Below are positions 41,881-49,229 of a DNA stretch of 64,000 nt, in pieces. Under the pieces are notes generated by a model that saw nothing but the letters and a program-made list of their open reading frames with translations, ran no database searches and was not told where the DNA came from. Position numbers and translations under genes: made by a program. Source of the DNA: Paenibacillus nanensis. GTDB taxonomy: Bacteria; Bacillota; Bacilli; Paenibacillales; Paenibacillaceae. Position 1 is the first letter of the stretch. Every line of letters begins with the position of its first letter. Where the stretch lies: assembly GCF_003583765.1 (NCBI RefSeq), contig NZ_QXQA01000002.1:434001-498000 (forward strand). The letters run 5' to 3'.

Positions 41881-43634
41881 CCTTCATCCCCCCTGTTAGC
41901 TGGCGCCGGCGAGAGCCGCAGATGAAACGTCCGGTCATACGGCGTGAGCAGGTTGACGACCAGCGTCTGACAATCCGCAGGGAACGCGGCGCCACGGATC
42001 GATCTGACTCCATGCTCGTGCGCGCCTCCGTCCAGCTCGATCCAATCGCCGCCGGCCGAATAGCGGACCGTACCGCCCTTCCAAAACTGCGTGCCCGCTT
42101 CAGCCGAAGCCAGCTCGCCTCCTTCGAACGAGCCTTCTCTGCCGAAGACGAAGGCGACTTGGGTCAGCAGCACATCCGGCATGCCGCATCGAACGCGAAG
42201 CTGCCAGCCATCGTCCGCCTTGCGCAGCTCGACTTGCACATGATGATGCTGCAGGTGCGTGACTTCGCGCAGCTGATGCGGCAGCAGATACCAAGGGCTG
42301 ACCGCTCCCTTCGCCGATTCGGGCAGCCGGTCGGCCGCAATCGGCCCGTAATAGCCTTTCGACTCTTTGCCCGACAAGCGGTAACCTTCTTCGAGCTGCT
42401 CGAGCACGTTCATCTTGACGAACCCGGGCTCAAACGAGCTGCTGACCAGCACCCCGAGCAGCTTCGCCGCGCCATGCCGGAGCGCAAGGAACGAGCCTGT
42501 CTCCGTCATGATCGTCATACTCGTTAGATCCTGTCTCTCGCGGGCGACCGGGGCGCCGAAATCGGGATGCAGCCGGCTATGATAGATGCGTCCGCCATGG
42601 CCGGCCGACTCCATCCGGTCCAGATACTGCTGCCTCTCGAACTGCCCATTGATGACGATCCGGTAGTTGTCCGGCAGACCGCACGGCTCCACGACAGGCG
42701 ATTGCAGCTCCGGCTGAAGCAGGAAACCGAGCAGCCCGTTGTTCGGAATCGCTCCGGGATGCCGTAGCGCACCGCAAGCCAGCTCCGCTAAAGCGGCGAA
42801 CAGCGGATCCCGGTCGCGATGAGCCATCAGGCTGGCAACGAGAAAATAACCGGACATATCGTGCTTATGGCCGAAATCCTGTCTCCCGGAATAATCCGTC
42901 ACGACCTCGCCGTCCGGATGAATCAAATACGCCATCATCCGCAGATTCCGGCGGATCGGCTCCAGCAGCTCCGGCCTTTCAAGCAGAACAGCCGCATGGT
43001 ACAGCATCACATCGCTGACGCCGTTGTAGATGCCGTTGCTGCGCTCCGTCCATTCGCCGTCCTCCGTGCAATCGATCCCTTCCGCAAGCCATTCCCCGGC
43101 GCGAGCGGTCAGCCGTTCGTCGCCGGTCAGCTTGTGCAGGAACGCGAGCGCGGCCGACAGCACCCAGCGGTGATTAGGCGTATGGCAGCCGCCCGTCAGA
43201 AGCGCCGGCGCCGACCGCTCGAGAAATTGCCTGATGCCCGAGCGGACTCGCGCAAGCACCGGCCATTCATGCTTCTCCAGCAGCTCGTGAAGCTGGGCCA
43301 GCCCGACGACGGCGAAAGCCGTGTCCGGCGGCGAATGCATATTCGTCCAGCCCGGCGAGATCGTACCGTCCTCGTGCTGATGACGGACGATGAAGTCGGC
43401 CGCCAGCTCGAGCCGGCCGAGCAGCCGCTCGTCATGATAAAACGCAGATTGCTCCCCGACGAGCGCGCATCCCCATACCGCCATCACCGTCAGCGTGCCT
43501 GTGTGGCTCGGCCACGCGACGCCGGTGTCCGGATCGGCCACGCCTCCATAAAAGCGGCTGCCGGCGTCCATAATTTGATGGTCGATTCCCGGCGCGACCC
43601 AGCTGTCGTTGACGGAAACCAGCTTTTTGTACAT
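41877..43634 (-). CDS. Heparinase/lyase-like protein: alpha/alpha-toroid plus beta-sandwich (unassigned family)
   Basis: 585 residues, cytoplasmic. The N-terminal ~320 residues look like an alpha/alpha toroid with repeated helix pairs; the C-terminal ~260 are beta-rich. This is the layout of polysaccharide lyases such as heparinase II/III and alginate lyases. Candidate active-site motifs: 'GGCHTPNHRWVLSAAL' (Asn/His pair), 'RSNGIYNGVSDVMLYHAA' (Tyr) and 'SGRQDFGHKHDMSGYF' (His). I cannot place it in a numbered PL family. GGGGAAGGA stands nine bases before the ATG. It is coupled to a GH105-type hydrolase that would act on its products. Function is an inference. Confidence 0.6.
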   Translation of the reverse strand: MYKKLVSVNDSWVAPGIDHQIMDAGSRFYGGVADPDTGVAWPSHTGTLTVMAVWGCALVGEQSAFYHDERLLGRLELAADFIVRHQHEDGTISPGWTNMHSPPDTAFAVVGLAQLHELLEKHEWPVLARVRSGIRQFLERSAPALLTGGCHTPNHRWVLSAALAFLHKLTGDERLTARAGEWLAEGIDCTEDGEWTERSNGIYNGVSDVMLYHAAVLLERPELLEPIRRNLRMMAYLIHPDGEVVTDYSGRQDFGHKHDMSGYFLVASLMAHRDRDPLFAALAELACGALRHPGAIPNNGLLGFLLQPELQSPVVEPCGLPDNYRIVINGQFERQQYLDRMESAGHGGRIYHSRLHPDFGAPVARERQDLTSMTIMTETGSFLALRHGAAKLLGVLVSSSFEPGFVKMNVLEQLEEGYRLSGKESKGYYGPIAADRLPESAKGAVSPWYLLPHQLREVTHLQHHHVQVELRKADDGWQLRVRCGMPDVLLTQVAFVFGREGSFEGGELASAEAGTQFWKGGTVRYSAGGDWIELDGGAHEHGVRSIRGAAFPADCQTLVVNLLTPYDRTFHLRLSPAPANRGDEG

Positions 43635-43640
43635 GATCGA

Positions 43641-44333
43641 TCATCCTTCCCCTAGTTCCTTCATGCCGGCAAGCGTACGCTTAACAGCGGCCAGCTCCGC
43701 TTCGATTCGCTCCGGTATTTCCTCATATAGCGCATTCCACGCAATGAACAATTGCTCATTCGCCGCCAGCTCGTAAGGGACGTATTCGAACGCCGGGACG
43801 AACCGGTGATAGGCCTGCAGATAACGGCGGACTAACCGGTTCGTCTCCTCGTCATACCGACTCCGCGCCTTATACCAATCCGGCAGCGTTAGTCCGTCGC
43901 GGCCCGCTTCCCGGTCCGTCGCGGTTCTCGCGTCCGGCAGCAGCTCGAAGAGGATCGGAAGCGGCGATAACGCATGTTTGCCCGGCTGCGAATAAAGCGT
44001 CACCGTCCGATCCGCAAGGTTCGAGCGGTCGGGGAGCAGCGCCTTCAAATATTTGCCGTGAAAGCTTGCCTCCGCATCGGCGACGGAGCCGTCCTTGGCC
44101 ACGTACACCCATACATGCTCCAGTTCATATAAATGCTGAATGTCGTAATCCCAATAAATCGCGAATTCGATCACGTGCTCGATCGAAGCATTCGTCCATT
44201 CCAATAAACGGCGGAAGGAAGGCGACCGGTCCCCGTTCCGCAGCACGGTGACGCCTACCCGCACCGGATAGAACGGTTCGTTCCTGTCGAAATAGAGCAG
44301 CGGAGCATAAGCCGCCAACCGTTTCATATCCAT
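43641..44333 (-). CDS. Conserved-looking protein of unknown function
   Basis: 230 residues, soluble, no signal peptide. I do not recognise a named domain. Notable is a block 'YAPLLYFDRNEPFYPVRVGVTVLRNGDRSPSF' at the N-terminus, then 'VIEFAIYWDYDIQHLYELEHVWVYVAKDGSVADAEASFHGKYL' (~55-95), very rich in aromatic and acidic residues with two His, which could bind metal or sugar. The C-terminal ~70 residues are helical ('IPERIEAELAAVKRTLAGMKELG'). It sits between an isomerase gene (5 bases) and the lyase-like gene (6 bases), so it belongs to the same pathway. Confidence 0.7.
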   Translation of the reverse strand: MDMKRLAAYAPLLYFDRNEPFYPVRVGVTVLRNGDRSPSFRRLLEWTNASIEHVIEFAIYWDYDIQHLYELEHVWVYVAKDGSVADAEASFHGKYLKALLPDRSNLADRTVTLYSQPGKHALSPLPILFELLPDARTATDREAGRDGLTLPDWYKARSRYDEETNRLVRRYLQAYHRFVPAFEYVPYELAANEQLFIAWNALYEEIPERIEAELAAVKRTLAGMKELGEG

Positions 44334-44338
44334 CGCGT

Positions 44339-45289
44339 CTATGCTCCGTATGCGGACAGCTTCGCAAGCAGCAGCTCATGGCTCCGCTCGATCTCATCCG
44401 GGGTGCATGCCGCTTTCAGCTCATATACCTTCACGGGCGCAGCCGCTATAATCGGGAGGAAACGGTCGAAGTAGCTCATGTCGCCGCTGTGCACGTAAGG
44501 ACACCAATGATCAGACAAACCAACCGTTTCATGGATGTGTATGCCGACCACATTGTTTTTAATCGCCTCCATATCCCGCGCGTTATCGTAAAGCCCCATC
44601 CGCTCCATCATCATGCCGTGGCCGAAGTCGTACCACAGCCCGACTCTCGCCCCCTGCAGCCGGTCAAACACCGATTTCGCCTCGAGCAGCGTCGGCATCT
44701 GGTAGCAGCGCGACCTCGTTTCGATGCCGATTGACACGTCCCAGCCCTTGGCTTCGATCCGGTCGCATACGTCCTCTAGGCTGTCGCCGATTCGGCGCAA
44801 GTAGGTTTCGGCCATCGATTCCCTGCGTTCCAGCATTTCGCTCCACAGCTTCGCGTAATCGGCTGAGTCTGGACCTTGCTCGCGGTACAGCCGCTTAAGC
44901 TCCTGATCGATGTTATAGTCGAACGGCACCTCGCCCGGATGGACGACAACCGCCTTCGCCCCATACCGGTTCGCGTATTCCGCGGAACGGATCAGCAGCT
45001 CGATTGCGCGCTGCCTCTTCTCCTCGTCGTCGAAGCCGAGCAGGACGGAATCCGTCCCATAATCGGGATCCGCCACGTGCGGAAACGTATTATGGACGCT
45101 CGATACGCCGATTTCTCCCCGCTCGATCATCGGTTCGATCGTGGACAGCAGCTCCTGCGTTACGTTATAGTTCAGCTCGACATAGCGGAAGCCCAGCTCC
45201 CGGATTTCGCCGATCATGCCGCTGCCCGTATGATGCCGCTTAATATTCCAGCACGTCGAGAATGAATAAATTCCTTTGTCTCTTCCCAT
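44339..45289 (-). CDS. Sugar phosphate isomerase/epimerase-like TIM-barrel protein
   Basis: 316 residues from the ATG at 45289 (GGGAGGGG just upstream); a longer frame to 45388 overlaps the permease gene and lacks a site. It is an AP-endonuclease-2/xylose-isomerase-like TIM barrel with the usual divalent-metal ligands: 'KAVVVHPGEVPFDY', 'VSIGIETRSRCYQMP', 'VGLWYDFGHGMMMERMG', 'VVGIHIHETVGL'. A 60-residue insertion after the first His motif ('LKRLYREQGPDSADYAKLWSEML') is longer than usual. It probably isomerises the monosaccharide released by the operon's enzymes; the substrate is unknown. Confidence 0.8.
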   Translation of the reverse strand: MGRDKGIYSFSTCWNIKRHHTGSGMIGEIRELGFRYVELNYNVTQELLSTIEPMIERGEIGVSSVHNTFPHVADPDYGTDSVLLGFDDEEKRQRAIELLIRSAEYANRYGAKAVVVHPGEVPFDYNIDQELKRLYREQGPDSADYAKLWSEMLERRESMAETYLRRIGDSLEDVCDRIEAKGWDVSIGIETRSRCYQMPTLLEAKSVFDRLQGARVGLWYDFGHGMMMERMGLYDNARDMEAIKNNVVGIHIHETVGLSDHWCPYVHSGDMSYFDRFLPIIAAAPVKVYELKAACTPDEIERSHELLLAKLSAYGA

Positions 45290-45333
45290 AAGCCCCTCCC
45301 GGCAAATGACGGCGAACCGCCGCTTTTCTGCAA

Positions 45334-46209
45334 TTACCCTTTGACCGCTCCAAGCATTACGCCGCTGACGAAATACCGCTGAAGCCACGGATAAACAATC
45401 AAGATCGGCACGGTCGCGAAGATGACGCTTGCCGCCTTCAAGCTTTCCGGCTGCAGCATCGACTGCCCGGTCGCGCCCTCCATCTGCATCAGCTCGCTGA
45501 CCATATTGTTCTGAACCAGCTGATACAGCTTCAGCTGAAGCGGATACATCTCTGGACTGGTAATGTACATCAGCGTGTCGGTGAAGCCGTTCCAGCGTCC
45601 GACCGCATAGAACAGGCTAAGCGTGGCGATAACGGGCAGCGACAACGGAATGATGATGCTGACCAGCGTCCGGAAATGCGAGCTGCCGTCGATCTCCGCC
45701 GATTCCTCCAGAGAATCCGGAATATTCTGAAAAAACGTAATTAAAATAATCAAATAAAACGGACTGATCAGCCCCGGCAGCACGAGCGCCCATACCGAAT
45801 CCAGCAGCCCCAGATTACGGACGAGCATATATTCCGGAATGATGCCGCCGCTGAAAAACATCGTAATGACGATAATGAACATGACCGGCTTGCGGCCTTT
45901 CAGCTTTGTTTTGGCCAGCGGATAAGCGGCCGTAATCGACATGAACATGCACATGACGGTGAACAGCACCGTCATCATCACCGTAAATCCGAGCGAGCGC
46001 ATCATCGACATATCGGAGAATACCTGCTTGTAGGCGTTCCAGTTCAGCTCGACCGGAATCAGGCTGACTTCGCCGGACATGATGGCCCTCGCGGAGCTTA
46101 AGGAGACCGCAACTATATGGATAAACGGAGCCAGACACAGCAGCACGAATAAGAAGATTGCGGTCGTGTTGACGACGTCGAATGTCCGGCTGGCTTGTTG
46201 CTCTCTCAT
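45334..46209 (-). CDS. Carbohydrate ABC transporter permease, LplC/YtcP type
   Basis: 291 residues, six membrane segments, EAA loop 'EESAEIDGSSHFRTLVSIIIPLSLPV' and the diagnostic C-terminus 'YFVSGVMLGAVKG'. GGGAG nine bases before the ATG. It lies 30 bases after its LplB-type partner. Together with the lipoprotein encoded upstream it imports an oligosaccharide, probably a lyase product or uronic-acid-containing oligomer, judged from downstream enzymes. No ATPase gene is present. Confidence 0.92.
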   Translation of the reverse strand: MREQQASRTFDVVNTTAIFLFVLLCLAPFIHIVAVSLSSARAIMSGEVSLIPVELNWNAYKQVFSDMSMMRSLGFTVMMTVLFTVMCMFMSITAAYPLAKTKLKGRKPVMFIIVITMFFSGGIIPEYMLVRNLGLLDSVWALVLPGLISPFYLIILITFFQNIPDSLEESAEIDGSSHFRTLVSIIIPLSLPVIATLSLFYAVGRWNGFTDTLMYITSPEMYPLQLKLYQLVQNNMVSELMQMEGATGQSMLQPESLKAASVIFATVPILIVYPWLQRYFVSGVMLGAVKG

Positions 46210-46239
46210 GTCTAAACGCTCCCTTCTCGTTTTCGATCG

Positions 46240-47172
46240 TTATAAAATGCTTTGATCCGCCAATTTTTTGGACGCATAGTTCGCTCCGAGCACGAAGATC
46301 AGCCCCACAACCGCCTGGAACAGCCCGACGACCGTTGCGAGCGTGTATTGGCCCGACTCGATGCCCATGCGGTACACGAAGGTGCTGAGCACATCCGAAT
46401 AATCCCGGACGGCGGTATTGCCGATAATGTAAGGACGTTCGAATCCGATGGAGATCATATGGCCCAAATTGATAATGAGCAGCGTCACGATCGTAGGCTT
46501 CAGCGACGGCAGCGTAATGCTCCATATTTTCCGCATTCGGCCGGCGCCATCGACCTCAGCCGCTTCGAACAGCTCTCTATTAATACCTGTAAGAGCCGCC
46601 AAATAAATAATCGTCCCCCAACCGGCGCTTTGCCAGACCCCGACGGCCAGATAGGTAATCAGCCAATCCTTTTTATCCGTAAGAAACGGTATCGCCTCGA
46701 ACCCGAGCGAAACCACGATATTGTTGATCATGCCGGACTGCGTGCCGAACACCTGGTAGACGATGCCGCCGATTATGACCCAGGAAATAAAATGCGGGAT
46801 GTACAATATCGTTTGGGACAGCTTCTTGAACCAGGCGAACTTCAGTTCGTACAGCATGATGGCCAGAATGAGCGGAGCCGGGAACGAGACGAGCAAATCA
46901 AAAAAATTCAGCATGAACGTATTGCGCAGCGTCTTATAAAAGTCCGGCATCGCGAACACTTCTCTGAACCCGTCGAATCCGATCCACTCGCTGCCGCCTA
47001 TGCCTTGGAAGAAGTTAAAATCCTTGAACGCGATAATAATGCCGTACATCGGGCCGTACTTGAAAATAATGAAGTAACTGACCGGTAAAATAAGCAGCGC
47101 ATACAATTGCCAATATCTTCGCAAATACGAGGTCCCTTTCAATGTCATCCACCCCTGTCCGCTTACGTTCAT
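46240..47172 (-). CDS. Carbohydrate ABC transporter permease, LplB type
   Basis: 310 residues in the longest form. The first ATG has no good ribosome site; an internal ATG (codon 9) or TTG (codon 11) follows AGGGGTGG closely and could be the real start. Six membrane segments; 'YWQLYALLILPVSYFIIFKYGPMYGIIIAFKDF' at the N-terminus and EAA loop 'EAAEVDGAGRMRKIWSITLPSL' place it with LplB permeases. It stands between the solute-binding protein gene and the LplC-type permease gene. Confidence 0.9.
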   Translation of the reverse strand: MNVSGQGWMTLKGTSYLRRYWQLYALLILPVSYFIIFKYGPMYGIIIAFKDFNFFQGIGGSEWIGFDGFREVFAMPDFYKTLRNTFMLNFFDLLVSFPAPLILAIMLYELKFAWFKKLSQTILYIPHFISWVIIGGIVYQVFGTQSGMINNIVVSLGFEAIPFLTDKKDWLITYLAVGVWQSAGWGTIIYLAALTGINRELFEAAEVDGAGRMRKIWSITLPSLKPTIVTLLIINLGHMISIGFERPYIIGNTAVRDYSDVLSTFVYRMGIESGQYTLATVVGLFQAVVGLIFVLGANYASKKLADQSIL

Positions 47173-47226
47173 GCCCGGAGACGAAAGTGTGCAATCTCCG
47201 TCTCCGAGCCGCTTGACGCCGTCTAT

Positions 47227-48846
47227 TTATTTGTTCATAGCCTCATATGCCTTCTTGCGTTCATCCAATATCGCTTGGCCGCCATTGGCCATATAGTCCT
47301 TCATCGCCGTTTCGTAAACGCTCTCGAATTGGTCCGGCTTTGCCATTGTCGTCTTCACGATGATCTCGTGGAACTTATCCAGCAAGCCTGTGCCGTACTT
47401 GCCTTGGGCTTCGATCGGACGGTCGAATCTGACCGGCTTGATCGTATCGCTTCTGGACACCGTCAGCGCGCGGCGCGTCTCTTCATGGAACGCTTCCGGC
47501 ATGCCGTACACGTACGCCTCGACGTTTTTCTCCGAATCGCCAAGCTGCTTGCCGTTCGAGATGATCGCCATATCGCCTTGGTTATAGATGCGGTTTTTCA
47601 CATCCTCGGGAGCATCGGCTTTTACGACGGGAATGCCGTTCTGAAGGGTATAGTTTTCGCCCTCCACGCCATTTTGCATATGAAGCAGGTTGTCGCCCGA
47701 AGCCATCCAGTCCAAATATTTAATCGCTTCCACCGCGCGCTCGCTGCTTTTCGGGATCATGATGTATAATCCGACCGGCGCGTATTCCGGCTTCGGATGT
47801 TTGCCTTCGGCGTTCGAGTACACGTCGACCGCGGACAGCTTCGCGCCCGGCACGTTCTTCTGAAGCGTCGCGTACAATCCGTCCGGGTAGAACGGGTTCA
47901 TGTCGTCCTCGCTGAAAAATCCGACGAGCCCGTTCGCCGCGTCCTCGTTCAGCTTTTTCTTGTCTTCGTCCAAGCCGAAGTCGGCGCTCATCAGCCCTTC
48001 GTTATACAGCTTGTTCATGAAGGCCAGCGCATCCTTAAAGCCCGGCAGCAGCGTCGGGTAATCCCGCGAGCCAAGCTGCTGCGTCAGCGTATAGCGCTCC
48101 TCTTCCGAATGAGGCTGGATAAACGACCAGATCAGCGGTTCGTATTGGGCCGGCGCAAGCGCCATGCCGAGCGGGATCACTTTGCCGCCGGTTTGCCCCG
48201 GATCTTGTTCCTTAAAGGCTTTCAGCGTGTTATACAGCTCTTCGGTCGTTGCAGGCACCGGAAGACCGAGCTTATCCAGCCAGTCCTGACGGATGAACGA
48301 GGAATATTTGCCCAGATGCGCCCGCTTCGCCGGAAGCGCGAACTGTTTCCCCTCGAACTCGCCGTAAGCAAGCGTTTCTTCGCCCAGGAACGCCTTCAAG
48401 TTCGGTCCGTGCTGATCGAGCAGCTCGCCGAGCTCCGTCAAGCCGCCTTGCTGCGCGTAGCGGTAGAACGTGCCCGAATCGTACGTAAACACGATGTCCG
48501 GCACGTCGCTGCCGCTTGCCATCAGCACGTTAAGCTTCTGCACCTCTTCCGAGCGCGGAACCGGCACGAATTCCATTGTGATGTTATTAGGCGTTCCGAA
48601 GTTGTCCTGAACGAAGTTCGTCAAATAATTATCGGTAATGGACAAACCGGAAGGGGAGTTCCCCCGGTCGAATACTTCGACCTTAAGCGTAACCGGATTG
48701 CCGGCGGCGGCTTCGCCCCCGTTTTCTTTATTGTTTTGCGCGTTTCCGTTGCCGCCGCCGCTGCATGCGCTGAACAGCATCGTAGAGACGAGAGTGAGCG
48801 CCAGCAGAGCGATGGCCTTCTTTTTTCCTTTTGCAGCTTTAACCAT
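47227..48846 (-). CDS. Extracellular solute-binding lipoprotein (LplA/YtcQ type)
   Basis: 539 residues from the ATG at 48846, ten bases after AGAGGGG. The open frame continues 125 codons upstream, but these run through the regulatory gap and carry no signal peptide at the right place. Lipoprotein signal with lipobox LFSAC (Cys28) and a Gly/Asn-rich linker. The large size and motifs such as 'DVPDIVFTYDSGTFYRYAQQGGLTELGELLDQHGPNLK' match oligosaccharide receptors that use LplB/LplC permeases. It opens the transporter/enzyme operon that extends to 39640 and follows the gene of a membrane-bound AraC-type regulator. Confidence 0.92.
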   Translation of the reverse strand: MVKAAKGKKKAIALLALTLVSTMLFSACSGGGNGNAQNNKENGGEAAAGNPVTLKVEVFDRGNSPSGLSITDNYLTNFVQDNFGTPNNITMEFVPVPRSEEVQKLNVLMASGSDVPDIVFTYDSGTFYRYAQQGGLTELGELLDQHGPNLKAFLGEETLAYGEFEGKQFALPAKRAHLGKYSSFIRQDWLDKLGLPVPATTEELYNTLKAFKEQDPGQTGGKVIPLGMALAPAQYEPLIWSFIQPHSEEERYTLTQQLGSRDYPTLLPGFKDALAFMNKLYNEGLMSADFGLDEDKKKLNEDAANGLVGFFSEDDMNPFYPDGLYATLQKNVPGAKLSAVDVYSNAEGKHPKPEYAPVGLYIMIPKSSERAVEAIKYLDWMASGDNLLHMQNGVEGENYTLQNGIPVVKADAPEDVKNRIYNQGDMAIISNGKQLGDSEKNVEAYVYGMPEAFHEETRRALTVSRSDTIKPVRFDRPIEAQGKYGTGLLDKFHEIIVKTTMAKPDQFESVYETAMKDYMANGGQAILDERKKAYEAMNK

Positions 48847-49229
48847 TCGATTCCAACCCCTCTTTCTTCCGGATAAGTGGCTTCCTGCTAACGGGTGCGG
48901 CGGCGGGCTTCGACCCTTGTCGTTGAATACGCTTCCAATCGCCGCTTGCGTTCCGTGATCGGGAAGTGGCCTCAGTATGGCACGGCTTACGTCGCGAAGA
49001 CAATAAACCAGTTTCGCCGCGGCAAACAGTTGCTCCGAACCGTTGATACGACTGGGTTTTCCCGGGTAGAATAGATCGTTTTCCCGATATAAACCGTTTA
49101 GCAAAATCGCAATTATAAAGCCGATTCCAGCGATAAACCGTATTCTTCCCGTTGAAATAAAGGCAGCGGCTTCCCGAACATAAGGCGCGATTCGGACTGC
49201 CGCTGTCATGAACTCATTCACCTATCGTG
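48847..49229 (-). promoter_or_regulatory. 383-base regulatory gap with repeated CGGTTTAT motifs
   Basis: On the minus strand ACGGTTTAT occurs twice, 44 bp apart (+ coordinates 49133-49141 and 49089-49097), with the variant CGGCTTTAT between them (49115-49123), overlapping a TATAAT. Another GGTTTAT lies near 49010. These direct repeats are candidate sites for the adjacent AraC-type regulator. The remainder up to the ribosome site shows no gene or strong hairpin. Confidence 0.45.

Noticed and set aside
47797-48876. 359-codon plus-strand open frame
   Set aside because: It is a shadow of the lipoprotein gene on the minus strand and lacks start signals.
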